Assembly (NCBI GenBank): GCA_964462865.1
Contig: CAYWZO010000002.1
Location: 1-64,000 of the forward strand
DNA length: 64,000 nucleotides
Source of the DNA: Fen-1077 sp964462865
Lineage (GTDB): Bacteria; Chloroflexota; Dehalococcoidia; Dehalococcoidales; RBG-16-60-22
Direction of reading: 5' to 3'
Shown one piece after another: positions 16,030 through 25,266 of this stretch. The position numbers and the translations under genes were made by a program. The notes under the pieces were generated by a model, which saw only the letters and a program-made list of their open reading frames with translations, did not search any database and had not been told where the DNA came from. Numbering within the stretch: position 1 is the stretch's first letter; the number at the start of each line of letters is the position of its first letter.

Positions 16030-18228
16030 CTATTTCTTGCCGAGTTCCGGATTCACGGTATAGAATTCCAGCCCTCCGAGCGAGTCGAAACCAGAGTCCC
16101 GGAAAGAGAGCCGGTAACACTGATATGGCCTGGGGATATAGACCGGGAAAGAAAGCCAGTCCCCGTTGAGCTTGTCGCGGTCAATCCCGAGCACGGCCAG
16201 CGGCTCCCAGTCCTCACCTTCGCTGCTGCCCTCGAAGAGAGTGCTGTTGCCCTCCGGCATCCCGTCGGCATGGCCGGCCCGCGGAAGGAGCCGCAGAACG
16301 GAGACAGCTTGAGGGGCCATCAGGTCGACCTCGAGGAACGGCGCTTCATCTCCGGGGGCGGGCTGCCAGTAGCCGCCTTCAGTAACGATTTTCCCCGGCG
16401 CGGTATCCACAGAGGCGGCGCTGCTCCCCGCTATCTGACCGGCCTCCAGCGGGAGCTGCCGGTGGAGGGAAGGCACGGCGGTGTTACTCCCGGGCACCAG
16501 GTGCGACGTGCCGAAAGGCCCCCAGGAAATGTCCACCACCATGGAGCCGTAAGGCGACCAGGCCAGCACCGGGTAATTGCTCTCGAAGTAGCGGCGGTAT
16601 TTCTCCAGCTGCTCGCCCTGGTCAATAATATTCATAACGACGTTATGCTTGGAGAAGAAGAAGTAATGGGGTCTACTCGCCGCCTCCCAGTTGGGGCTGG
16701 AGCGTGCCAGCGTGGTGACATAAGCCCGGGCAACATCACCGTCCACCACGGCCGCCAAAGGCATCTGGCCGATGACCCAGCTTTCGGTAAAGTACGCCAC
16801 GTTATGCGGGGTAACGTTCGTCCAGAAACCGTGACCGCGGAACTGCTTGAGAATGTCCAGCTCACGCACGGTGATTTCCGAATATAAAGCCCCCGGCCCG
16901 TCGGAGGAGATACGGCTCAAACTGATGCCCTGCCACAAAGCGGCGCCGGCCGCGGCCACGAAGGCTAAAACCGGTAGTAAGGACAGCGTAACCAGACTAC
17001 GCCACCCCTGCCGGCCGGACTTTTGCCACCACTCGGAGACGAGCAACGCCACTTCGCCAAGGAGGAAGCCACCGGCCATAGCGATGGGTAAAGCAGTTGT
17101 AATGGGAAGCGGGTCGGCCTGGCCGTGCGCCTGGAAGATTAAATGCCAGGAGATATTGGCCACCGTGAAGATGGCCAGCAACTTAAAAGATGTAATTGTG
17201 GTGCGGTGGCGCCGCCTCAGGTAGAGCAGGAGCAGCAATCCGGCCAGTGAAATGACGATGGGTATTAAGTAATGGGAAAACTCATTGATTATCCAGGTGA
17301 AGCGGTTGCCGACCGGGGCCAACTCGTTGACGCCCCAGAGCACAATATCGTTTTGCCGGGCGAAATTGAGTATCTCCTCCCGGCCCGGCACGCCGACCAG
17401 CCGGTTACCCATAGTCAGGTACATGTCCCGGAAAGCGATATTCCAGCCCAGCACCAGCACGTTCTGAAAGAAGTGGGCCACGAGTCCTCCAGCCGTTACC
17501 GCTACGGCGCCCGCCAGACGCCGGAAGGTCATGTTGGGGATACGCAGCAGCCACATTCCGCCCAGGGCAATCATGGTGACGACGACCTGGGTATAGTTGA
17601 TCCAGCTGATGAGGAAAACGCCGACCATACCAAGCCAGAGGAAGCGGTCCGCCTTCTGGCGGAGGGTCAGGCCCCAGCAGGCCAGGAAAGTCAGCCCGAA
17701 CCAGTAAGCATAGGTAACGTGGTCGGAATTGGCCAGCACCACCCGGTTATTGATACCCAGGAATACCAGTACGCCGATACCGTGCCAGACAGAGAGGTGA
17801 CGGCGGAAGAACAACCCGACGAAGATCAGACCAAGTACAAAGATGATATTCATGGCCAGGCGTACCTCGGTCAGCGTATGAAGGCCGAGTTTGACCAGCG
17901 TGCCGATGATGATACTCACCAGGGGCGGGAAATGCGTGTAGTACACCGGCGGGGCGTCCGGGGTCGGGTCCAGCGAATAATCGGTCAGGAACCCGCGCGA
18001 TAAGAAGCCGTGGAGGTAGAAGTTATACCCGGCCATATAGTTGAGCAGCTGTTCCTCCGGGGCGCCTTCGGCCCGCAGCGGACCCTGGTTATCGGCCCAC
18101 TGGACGAGGGTTGTCGTCAATATCGCCAGCAGTACCAGCGCCATTATCGCCAGCGAGATGATGGTGCTTTTCCGCGGGCGTGGTTTATCCTGCCGTGGCA
18201 TCATGTCGGTTCCTGCTGTTGTATTCAT
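16030..18228 (-). CDS. GT-C-like membrane protein with C-terminal discoidin-like module
   Basis: The 732-residue protein starts with a membrane span near 25-45. A loop follows with APEEQLLNYMAGYNFYLHGF and DAPPVYYTHFPPL, then about nine more spans to residue 440. The soluble C-terminal half includes a region shared with the paralogue at 19399-22062 (FWTNVTPHNVAYFTE) and one discoidin-like module (about 580-730: LRLLPRAGHADGMPEG, YRLSFRDSGFDSLGGLEFY). The acidic loop after the first span and the overall shape fit GT-C enzymes using lipid-linked sugars. The module may hold the enzyme or its product on the surface (inference). It is separated from the next gene by 7 bp. Confidence 0.7.
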   Translation of the reverse strand: MNTTAGTDMMPRQDKPRPRKSTIISLAIMALVLLAILTTTLVQWADNQGPLRAEGAPEEQLLNYMAGYNFYLHGFLSRGFLTDYSLDPTPDAPPVYYTHFPPLVSIIIGTLVKLGLHTLTEVRLAMNIIFVLGLIFVGLFFRRHLSVWHGIGVLVFLGINNRVVLANSDHVTYAYWFGLTFLACWGLTLRQKADRFLWLGMVGVFLISWINYTQVVVTMIALGGMWLLRIPNMTFRRLAGAVAVTAGGLVAHFFQNVLVLGWNIAFRDMYLTMGNRLVGVPGREEILNFARQNDIVLWGVNELAPVGNRFTWIINEFSHYLIPIVISLAGLLLLLYLRRRHRTTITSFKLLAIFTVANISWHLIFQAHGQADPLPITTALPIAMAGGFLLGEVALLVSEWWQKSGRQGWRSLVTLSLLPVLAFVAAAGAALWQGISLSRISSDGPGALYSEITVRELDILKQFRGHGFWTNVTPHNVAYFTESWVIGQMPLAAVVDGDVARAYVTTLARSSPNWEAASRPHYFFFSKHNVVMNIIDQGEQLEKYRRYFESNYPVLAWSPYGSMVVDISWGPFGTSHLVPGSNTAVPSLHRQLPLEAGQIAGSSAASVDTAPGKIVTEGGYWQPAPGDEAPFLEVDLMAPQAVSVLRLLPRAGHADGMPEGNSTLFEGSSEGEDWEPLAVLGIDRDKLNGDWLSFPVYIPRPYQCYRLSFRDSGFDSLGGLEFYTVNPELGKK

Positions 18229-18263
18229 ATTCTTTAATAGGCCAATAGGATTTCCTCCGAGTT

Positions 18264-19406
18264 TTATTTCAACACTCCTTCACGAAATTCATAAAGTTCC
18301 AGACGGGCTATCGAGAGGAAATACCGGTCGCGGATTATCAGACGGTAATAACGGTACGCCTGGGTATTACCGGTAAGAAAATAGAGCCAGTCCCCGGTGA
18401 GGTCGACTTTATCAATACCGAGCACGCCCAGCGAATCCCAGTTTCCCCGGTCATGACTGGCCTCCAGCTCCGCGGCATAACCGAGCCATAGATGGTCAGG
18501 AAAGCCCGCCCTGGACCGCAACCGGAGGAGAGAAACAGCTCGCGGCGTTTCCAGGTCAACCAGCACCCATTCCGTACTGGCTTCTCTCGGAGCCTTCACG
18601 TGCCAGAAGCCGTCCACGCCGGGTAAAAGCAGATTCTCTTTATCATAGGCCGGGCCTTCCACACTGCTTACCCTTAGCTGCGATGCGGTAAGTTCAATTT
18701 TATTAAAGGCGAAAAGGTCACCCTCACGGCTGGCCAGCACCCGCCGGGGAGAAGACTTAATTTCAGGCAGTGGTGCCAGCTTCCCGGCAGCGGTGAACAG
18801 GTACAGCCGGGCCATGGACATAAAGCTCCATTCATGTACAGACAGACGATAATAACGCCAGGCTTCGGCCTTCGGGAGGACAAAGTAGGTCCAACCCTGC
18901 CCGGTGCCCGCGTTCATTCCCAGCCGTCCCAAGAGTGCCCATCCCTTACCATCCCGGCTGCCTTCCAGGACAGCCCGGTAGCCGGTCCACATCTGCGGCA
19001 GGTCCTCGCGCCCCAGCACTCCTACGGCAGCCACGGCCTGTTCCGCTATCATGTCCACTATAATCCAGGGGCGCGCTTCCACCCGGGGCACCTGTACATG
19101 CCAGTAGCCCTGTGTCCCGCTCTGGACGAGGTTGGCTTTATTAAAGATGTCCTCGCGGAAGGTACTGCTGACCGTTAACTGTAACGGCAGGAGCGGTATC
19201 TTGGTATAGGCGGAGGCGTCGAGCTCCGCCTGGCCAGGACACAACGGCGCCTCCGCCTGCTCACCGACCGATTTCACCTCGATACCCACGCTCTTTTCCG
19301 GACCGGCGGCGCACGAGATTATCATGAAAACGGCCAGCAGCCCGGCCGCGACCAGTATGATCCATCTGACCCAATCTCCGGGTCCTTTAGCCAGCCTGTT
19401 ATTCAT
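18264..19406 (-). CDS. Lipoprotein with two discoidin-like modules
   Basis: The 380-residue lipoprotein (signal ILVAAGLLAVFMIISC, lipobox IISC) is built almost wholly of two modules, about 70-220 and 235-378. Motifs include VSSTFRE, GYWHVQVPR, QMWTGYRAVLEGSRDGKGW, YYRLSVHEWSFMSMARLYLF, then GFWHVKAPRE, VDLETPRAVSLLRLRSRAG and YYRLIIRDRYFLSIARLELY. It overlaps the end of the larger paralogous membrane-protein gene by 8 bp. Its design is the same as the lipoproteins at 14781-16022 and 30889-32100. Confidence 0.8.
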   Translation of the reverse strand: MNNRLAKGPGDWVRWIILVAAGLLAVFMIISCAAGPEKSVGIEVKSVGEQAEAPLCPGQAELDASAYTKIPLLPLQLTVSSTFREDIFNKANLVQSGTQGYWHVQVPRVEARPWIIVDMIAEQAVAAVGVLGREDLPQMWTGYRAVLEGSRDGKGWALLGRLGMNAGTGQGWTYFVLPKAEAWRYYRLSVHEWSFMSMARLYLFTAAGKLAPLPEIKSSPRRVLASREGDLFAFNKIELTASQLRVSSVEGPAYDKENLLLPGVDGFWHVKAPREASTEWVLVDLETPRAVSLLRLRSRAGFPDHLWLGYAAELEASHDRGNWDSLGVLGIDKVDLTGDWLYFLTGNTQAYRYYRLIIRDRYFLSIARLELYEFREGVLK

Positions 19407-22062
19407 GGGTACAAAGCTCCAATCGGGCGAAGGAGTAAAAGCTCATATCGCTGATGGTCAGCCGGTAGAAGCGGTGAGTCTCCGGCTCCGGCAGGAGGAA
19501 TGATATCCAGTCTTCCGTTAATGCGGCCCGTTTCACCGCGAGAGTCGCCAGCGGCTTCCATGTCTCCCCGTCATCGCTGGACTCCAGGAGGGCTTTCGTC
19601 CCGTCCCACATATTTTTGGTTACACCGGAACGCGGCAGTATTCGCACCATGGCGACGGCACGCGCCTCACCAAGGTCCACGGATAGCCAGGCGGGGTTTT
19701 CTTGACGCGGGGTCTTCAGGTGCCAGAAGCCTTCAGTCCCGGGCTTGACCAGATTATCTTTCCCCTGGGTCGGGTGGTTGACCGAGCTGACCTCGATCTG
19801 CCCGGCCAGCAGCGGCAGGGCTACATAGCCACCGTCATCAAAACCCTGGACGCCCTTGACGACCGGGCCGACGGGCCCGGTCGTCAACCGCGGCAATGAC
19901 GAATCAACCGTCTCCGAAGGCACTTCGGTCATGGCCAGCCTGCCCAGCGAAAAAAACGTCATATCGTGAACTTCCAGGCGGTAGTACCGGTAGGCGGCAC
20001 TGCTGAACACCGGAAAAGTAATCCAGCCGTCGGCCAGGTAATCGCGGTCAATACCCAGCACGCCCAGGGGGCGCCAGGCGGCGCCGTCGTGGCTTGCCTG
20101 GAGCACCGCCCGGTTGCCGTCCCACATCTGCTCGGCATGGCCGGTACGCGGCCGGAGACGCAGCTCGGCGATGGCGGCCGCCCGGGGAAGTGATATGGTT
20201 ATCCAGGCGGGGTTTTCCTCACGCGGGGTCTTCAGGTGCCAGAAGCCATCGGTGCCCCCCTGCACGAGAGCACCGGCCGGATTACGCGGGTCGATGGTGC
20301 TGGAGACTGCCAGCATCGAGGCATCCAGCTCAACGGAAGGGAACCGGCTTTCGCCGGTGCCCGCTTCTCCGAGTATCAATCGCGAAGTCCCCAGCGGGCC
20401 GGCGGAAATATCGACAATCAGGGGATACTGGTTTTCCGACCAGGCAATGATGGGATAATTGTCAGCCAGGTAACTCGCGAACTCCTGGAGGGTCTCCGCC
20501 GTGTCCGGCTGCACATGATAGCTTCCGTAAAAGAAATAGCGTGGGTTGCTCACGCGCTGCCAGGCAGGGCTCTCACGGTTCACCGGGATAACGTAGGCCT
20601 GGGTGATATCCCGCTGTATGAAAGCCTCGAAACTTATTTGCCCGATAGCGGGGGCGCGGGTAAAGTAGGCCACCTGGTGGGGCGTTATATTCGTCCAGAA
20701 GACCTCGCCCTGGAAATCGTTAAGTATCTTCATTTCAGGCGCGGCGAAATCGCGATTATAGGCACGTTCTTTGAACATATCGGGCCAGGTGCTGGCGACC
20801 GTCTGCCAGATGGTGACGGCGGCTACAACGGTGACCAGCAGCACCAGACTGCCGCGCACCGCCGGTATCCGTAACTTGCCTGCCGCGCTGAAAAATGAAC
20901 GCAATGCGGCGATGCCTTCGCCGATGAAAAGGCCGCCGGTGACAGCCACCGGAACGGCGATGATGAAAGGCAAGGGATAGGCCGCCGCGGCCGCCGGCAG
21001 AACCAGGTAGAAGGACAGCGCGGCGAAGAAGAATGCGGCCAGCACACGTAAAGCTAGGTATCTGGACGTACCATGCCGGAAAACAGCCAGCGCGCCGAGC
21101 CCGACCAGCGGCAGCAGGACGGCCACGATAAGCGGGGAAAACTGCGCCCAGATAGCCACAAACGGATTGCCGTTGTGGCCCACCGAGTGCACGCCCCAGA
21201 GTATCAGGTTGTTCTCCTGTGAGAAGGCGCGGAGAACCTCACGCGCCGGCTCGCCGAAGACACGGTTGCCGATAGAGGAAACAATGTCTTCCCAGGCGAC
21301 GCCCGGACCGAGCACGGCGGCATTCTGGATAATGTGCACCAGCACCCCGCCGCAGGCGATACCGGCCAGCAACAATACGCGCCGGAGGGTGAAACCGGGA
21401 AGGCGGACTATCCAGAGACCAACCAGCGTGACGATAAGGACGAGCATCTGGATATAATTCATCCACGATACGACCAGTACGCAAGCGGCAGCCAGCCACA
21501 GGAAACGGGGACGGTCACCGGAGCGGGAGAATGCCCACAACGCCAGGAAAAAGAGCCCCAGCCAGTAGGCATGCGTGGTGTGGTCCATCATAGGCAGGAC
21601 ATGGCGGGCATTGAGTGCCAGCAGGCCGACCGCGGCAATACCATGCCAGGGCGTAAACAGCCGCCAGAAGAAGGCCAGCATGGCCACCAGTCCGAGGATA
21701 AAAACGGCTATCATTATCAGGCGCACCTCGGGCAGGGTGTCCACTCCCGCCGAAATGAGACCCCCGATGATGATGATGGGCAGGGACGGCATGTGGGTGT
21801 AGTATACCGGCGGGGCGTCCGGGGAGAAGTCCAGGGAATGGTCGGTCAGCAGACCGCGCTCTAAGAAACCATGCACCACGAAATTGTACCCGCCCATGTA
21901 ATCGAGGAAGGCCTCCTCCGGCGCAAAATCATCCACATGGGAAGAATCCCTGACCCAGAAAGTGAGGGCCATACCGGCAATGGCGGCAATGACGGCACCG
22001 GCCACGATAAAAGGCCAGACCCTTTGCCGAAATCCCCTTGTTGTCCCCGCCGATGTCATCAT
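19399..22062 (-). CDS. GT-C-like membrane protein with two discoidin-like modules
   Basis: The 887-residue protein is a paralogue of the one at 16030-18228. They share APEEAFLDYMGGYNFVVHGF, DAPPVYYTHMPSLPIII, then about ten membrane spans, and FWTNITPHQVAYFTRAP at the start of the external half. The C-terminal 320 residues hold two complete modules, one around GGTDGFWHLKTPREE and one around PGTEGFWHLKTPRQEN, both ending YYRL/FYRL...FxSxxRL. The DNA encoding those two peptides is also nearly identical, so the duplication is recent or homogenised. The start overlaps the upstream stop as ATGA (22059-22062). Confidence 0.7.
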   Translation of the reverse strand: MMTSAGTTRGFRQRVWPFIVAGAVIAAIAGMALTFWVRDSSHVDDFAPEEAFLDYMGGYNFVVHGFLERGLLTDHSLDFSPDAPPVYYTHMPSLPIIIIGGLISAGVDTLPEVRLIMIAVFILGLVAMLAFFWRLFTPWHGIAAVGLLALNARHVLPMMDHTTHAYWLGLFFLALWAFSRSGDRPRFLWLAAACVLVVSWMNYIQMLVLIVTLVGLWIVRLPGFTLRRVLLLAGIACGGVLVHIIQNAAVLGPGVAWEDIVSSIGNRVFGEPAREVLRAFSQENNLILWGVHSVGHNGNPFVAIWAQFSPLIVAVLLPLVGLGALAVFRHGTSRYLALRVLAAFFFAALSFYLVLPAAAAAYPLPFIIAVPVAVTGGLFIGEGIAALRSFFSAAGKLRIPAVRGSLVLLVTVVAAVTIWQTVASTWPDMFKERAYNRDFAAPEMKILNDFQGEVFWTNITPHQVAYFTRAPAIGQISFEAFIQRDITQAYVIPVNRESPAWQRVSNPRYFFYGSYHVQPDTAETLQEFASYLADNYPIIAWSENQYPLIVDISAGPLGTSRLILGEAGTGESRFPSVELDASMLAVSSTIDPRNPAGALVQGGTDGFWHLKTPREENPAWITISLPRAAAIAELRLRPRTGHAEQMWDGNRAVLQASHDGAAWRPLGVLGIDRDYLADGWITFPVFSSAAYRYYRLEVHDMTFFSLGRLAMTEVPSETVDSSLPRLTTGPVGPVVKGVQGFDDGGYVALPLLAGQIEVSSVNHPTQGKDNLVKPGTEGFWHLKTPRQENPAWLSVDLGEARAVAMVRILPRSGVTKNMWDGTKALLESSDDGETWKPLATLAVKRAALTEDWISFLLPEPETHRFYRLTISDMSFYSFARLELCTHE

Positions 22063-23951
22063 CCTGAAGTCTCTCCGTGAAAAGTCGCCAGGTAATTCTT
22101 GAACTTTATGTCATCTACCCGGAAAAGATAGAAGCTCCGGGGTGCGAAAGATGCGGTATCCCCGTAAGGCACGGGGATGGTGCCGTAAAGTCCCGTCCAG
22201 TAATCGGCTTCGTAGAATGTAACCGCTGTTCCCCCGATGTTCTGCGCCCAGCGGCCGTAGTCCCTGCCGATGCCGCCATCATCTACCAGCACGTAAAGAG
22301 CCACGCGGCTGGCCGGATTATCTGCTGACAGCCCGGCGCGAATATCCGCTAACTCTTTAATGGCCGTCACCGCCTGTCCTGTATCTCTGGTGTACTCTAC
22401 CCTCCGTCCCGATTCGTACTCGTAACCGGGGAAGGGGTAACGGGGGTGGCCGGTCTCCGCCACGCGGAAGTTCGTCAATACGATGTCCCCGTACTCGGTA
22501 TTCTCGCCGATAAATCCGCCCAGCGCCTTGATTTCAGCGGGATAGACGCCGTCGTACATGTCCAGGCGCTGGTCATGCTCGGAAAAGCGGAAAGGCCGGC
22601 CGGAAAGCCGGTCCTGAAGAGTCGGAACGATGATGATAACAACCACCAGCAGCACCAGGACACGCACTGCCAGCTTCTCGGTATTCAGGCGGAAATAGTG
22701 ATAGATATTGACAACGCAATAGCCCAGCGCCAGCCCGAAGAAGGGCAGCACCGGCCGGTAGGCCGAACCGGCCTGGGTCACCGTGGACTGCAACATCAGC
22801 ACCCAGAAGGAGCCACCCGCTATAAAGAAGACCAGCAGCAGCCACCACTGGGACCAGAGACCGCTGGCCGTAGCCTCCTGATTCTGCCGCCGCAACCGCC
22901 AGGCCAGCCAGCCGGACACAGCCAGCAGGGCCAGCAGGATGCCTATTTCGAACCTCATGTTATTCCAGAGGTCGGCCTCGATCTTACGCAAGGCTTCCCA
23001 GATGGTGAAACCGCGGTAGTCTATTTCCTCGGCCAGCTGGAAGCCGGTGGTCCGTCGCATGAGCGCGGAGGTATAATCAATGAAGGCGTTCCTGACGCCG
23101 CCCAGGGCCGCCGCTACCTGGATAAAATGGCCTACCTGCCCCACTACCGGTGCCGCGATGATGAGGACAGCGGTACGCCACCTCTGCAGCACCTTACGCC
23201 CGTGGCGGGCCCAGAGGTAACCGAGCCCAAAAACGCCTGCCCAGGGAATGAACTCCGGAGAATTTACAGATAGCAGGGCGAACATCAGCCAGGCGCCGGC
23301 ATAGGGAATATAGCGTTTCCATCCGGTGGCGCCGGGGCGGCTCTCGGCCAGCACAAACAGAAAAGCGGCGCTGAAGGCGAAGAAAATATCGTACACATAT
23401 ACGGAAATATTATCGAAAAAGCGTAAAAATACCAGGCTGCTGCCCATAACCACGGTGCTGACCAGAGAGATGCCGCGGCCGAACAGCCGCAGCGCCGTGA
23501 GATACCAGAGTAACAACGAAAAGACCGAAAAAAAGGCCGCGATTTTATACAGCACCGGCAGTCCACCGACCCCAAGCTTTTCCCAGATTCCCACCACTAT
23601 CGCGTCGAACGGTCCGTAGTGCGTGTAATAAATGCTGGCGTTGCGTACCTCCGGCAGCTCCGTCTGATAGGCATACCAGCCGCGGGAGAACTCCGGGTAC
23701 CCGACGGTCATGTTGGAGAGGAAATAATGCCGGGCGAACCCTTCCTCCGCGAAGCGGTCCCCGGCCATGAGAATCAGGTAATCATTAAAGGGCGTAAAGC
23801 TTAAACGTTCGCCGCCTTCCGGTTGCGAATACGCCGGCCGGTCTATCTTGACCAAGCCCCAGATAAGCAAGCAGACCAGGAACAGCCCCAGAGCCAGGTG
23901 CTGCCAGTTATTCTTGAGCCAGGTACAGGTATTCTTTATCTTTGCGGGCAT
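22059..23951 (-). CDS. GT-C-like polytopic membrane protein with YYTH loop motif
   Basis: The 630-residue protein has a first span at about 20-37, a long external loop ending NASIYYTHYGPFDAIVVG, about nine further spans up to residue 450, and a soluble C-terminal part. The YYTH loop is shared with the two module-bearing membrane proteins downstream, making three paralogues in a row, but this one lacks a discoidin-like module. The start ATG at 23951 has GAGAG upstream and lies 44 bp inside the end of the flippase gene. The role is inferred to be sugar or polymer transfer at the outer face of the membrane. Confidence 0.65.
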   Translation of the reverse strand: MPAKIKNTCTWLKNNWQHLALGLFLVCLLIWGLVKIDRPAYSQPEGGERLSFTPFNDYLILMAGDRFAEEGFARHYFLSNMTVGYPEFSRGWYAYQTELPEVRNASIYYTHYGPFDAIVVGIWEKLGVGGLPVLYKIAAFFSVFSLLLWYLTALRLFGRGISLVSTVVMGSSLVFLRFFDNISVYVYDIFFAFSAAFLFVLAESRPGATGWKRYIPYAGAWLMFALLSVNSPEFIPWAGVFGLGYLWARHGRKVLQRWRTAVLIIAAPVVGQVGHFIQVAAALGGVRNAFIDYTSALMRRTTGFQLAEEIDYRGFTIWEALRKIEADLWNNMRFEIGILLALLAVSGWLAWRLRRQNQEATASGLWSQWWLLLVFFIAGGSFWVLMLQSTVTQAGSAYRPVLPFFGLALGYCVVNIYHYFRLNTEKLAVRVLVLLVVVIIIVPTLQDRLSGRPFRFSEHDQRLDMYDGVYPAEIKALGGFIGENTEYGDIVLTNFRVAETGHPRYPFPGYEYESGRRVEYTRDTGQAVTAIKELADIRAGLSADNPASRVALYVLVDDGGIGRDYGRWAQNIGGTAVTFYEADYWTGLYGTIPVPYGDTASFAPRSFYLFRVDDIKFKNYLATFHGETSG

Positions 23952-25266
23952 AGTTTTCTCTCACAGACACGGCCGGTTTCCGGGTTGCCAGGTAGGGCAG
24001 GCCGATGGTAAAAATAGTCAGATTGCCGAAAAAGATTACCCAGATGACCTGCGTCAGCGTCTCATGTTGGAGCACGATGGCCAGTACCTCGGCCAGAGTA
24101 ATAAGGTCGACCAGGAACATCATGCGCATTTGCCGGATGGCCAGGCAATAGTGCATCAGCACGATATTAAGGGAAAAGAACAGCATGGCCACGGCATAGA
24201 GGCTGACCATGGACAATGCTCCGGCGTACGAATCGCCGAACAGTATGATTAAAATATCCGGGAAGAGCCAGTAGACCAGCACGACGAGCCCGGACAGGAA
24301 CAGTACCAGACCCAGGCATTTAAATAGCAACGGCCGGGCGTCCTGTCCCAGGGTTGAGGCTTCGGTTGCCTTGGGAAGCAGGACGAAGGAGACAGCCATG
24401 GGCAGGAAATAGACCACTTTGCCCAGGGTGGCCATCGCCGTATACATCCCCGCCTCGGTACCGGGGAAATAATGCTTGACCAGCATGATATCGATATTGG
24501 AAGGGAGCGCCAGGAACACGGCCAGCACCAGCGTCGGGAATAATACCGGACCAAGCTTCAAAGGCTGGCCCGCCGCCTTCCTGAATCCTGTATTCATGGA
24601 GCCCCGCCCGATGAACATGCCAACGATGATGGCCAGGCCGCTGGAGACCACCAGTACCCCGATAGCCCCGAGCAACCCCCAGCTGATATATACCAGCACC
24701 ACCCCGAGCACCAGTTTCAGGACCTGGGGAGTGAGGTAGCCGGTGATACCTACATGCCGGAACCTGGCCAGTCCCTGCTGCATCCCCAGGAGGATATTGA
24801 GCAACAGTGAGGCTAGGATGGAAAAGACCAGAAGGACCACCGGCACGACGCTGTCCAGGTGAAAGAAATGGGTGATGGGCACTGAAGCTGCCAGGCAGGC
24901 AATGGTAATAAGCAAGCAAATAACGGCCAGCTTTATAGACAGCTTTAAAAAGCTGCCGATGGCAACTGTCTCATCGTGGCGTGCTTTTATCTCGGCGATG
25001 TTGGTAGCGATGGCCTGCATCAGCGCCTGGCCGAAAAGGCCGGTGATGAGAAAAATGGCGTACAGGGCTCCGAGACTGCCGAAATCTTCCGGCCCCAGCA
25101 GCCTGCCCATCATAATCTGGTAAATATAAGAAAAGACGAAGCCGGCCGCCACGGCGAACAGCAAAAATCCGGCCTCGGAAGCGGCGGTTTTCCGCAGGAA
25201 AAGGAGATAGCGCTGCCCCCTGGTCATGTTGTCATCTTCAGCGATATTTCTCTGGTCAGTTATCAT
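23908..25266 (-). CDS. Polysaccharide flippase, Wzx/MATE-like
   Basis: The protein has 12-14 predicted membrane spans in the arrangement of oligosaccharide flippases. The N-terminal part FSYIYQIMMGRLLGPEDFGSLGALYAIF is typical: a short amphipathic piece followed by GRLLGPEDFG. It should move lipid-linked glycan units across the membrane. I take ATG 25266, 11 bp inside the CotH gene end; an earlier GTG at 25308 and a later ATG at 25227 are alternatives. Its place between the CotH-type protein and the GT-C-like proteins supports an export role. Confidence 0.85.
   Translation of the reverse strand: MITDQRNIAEDDNMTRGQRYLLFLRKTAASEAGFLLFAVAAGFVFSYIYQIMMGRLLGPEDFGSLGALYAIFLITGLFGQALMQAIATNIAEIKARHDETVAIGSFLKLSIKLAVICLLITIACLAASVPITHFFHLDSVVPVVLLVFSILASLLLNILLGMQQGLARFRHVGITGYLTPQVLKLVLGVVLVYISWGLLGAIGVLVVSSGLAIIVGMFIGRGSMNTGFRKAAGQPLKLGPVLFPTLVLAVFLALPSNIDIMLVKHYFPGTEAGMYTAMATLGKVVYFLPMAVSFVLLPKATEASTLGQDARPLLFKCLGLVLFLSGLVVLVYWLFPDILIILFGDSYAGALSMVSLYAVAMLFFSLNIVLMHYCLAIRQMRMMFLVDLITLAEVLAIVLQHETLTQVIWVIFFGNLTIFTIGLPYLATRKPAVSVRENYARKDKEYLYLAQE

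Noticed and set aside
15892..16887. Plus-strand frame of 331 codons over the lipoprotein/GT-C junction
   Set aside because: It crosses the start of one real gene and the end of another on the minus strand, and its sequence shows no domain.
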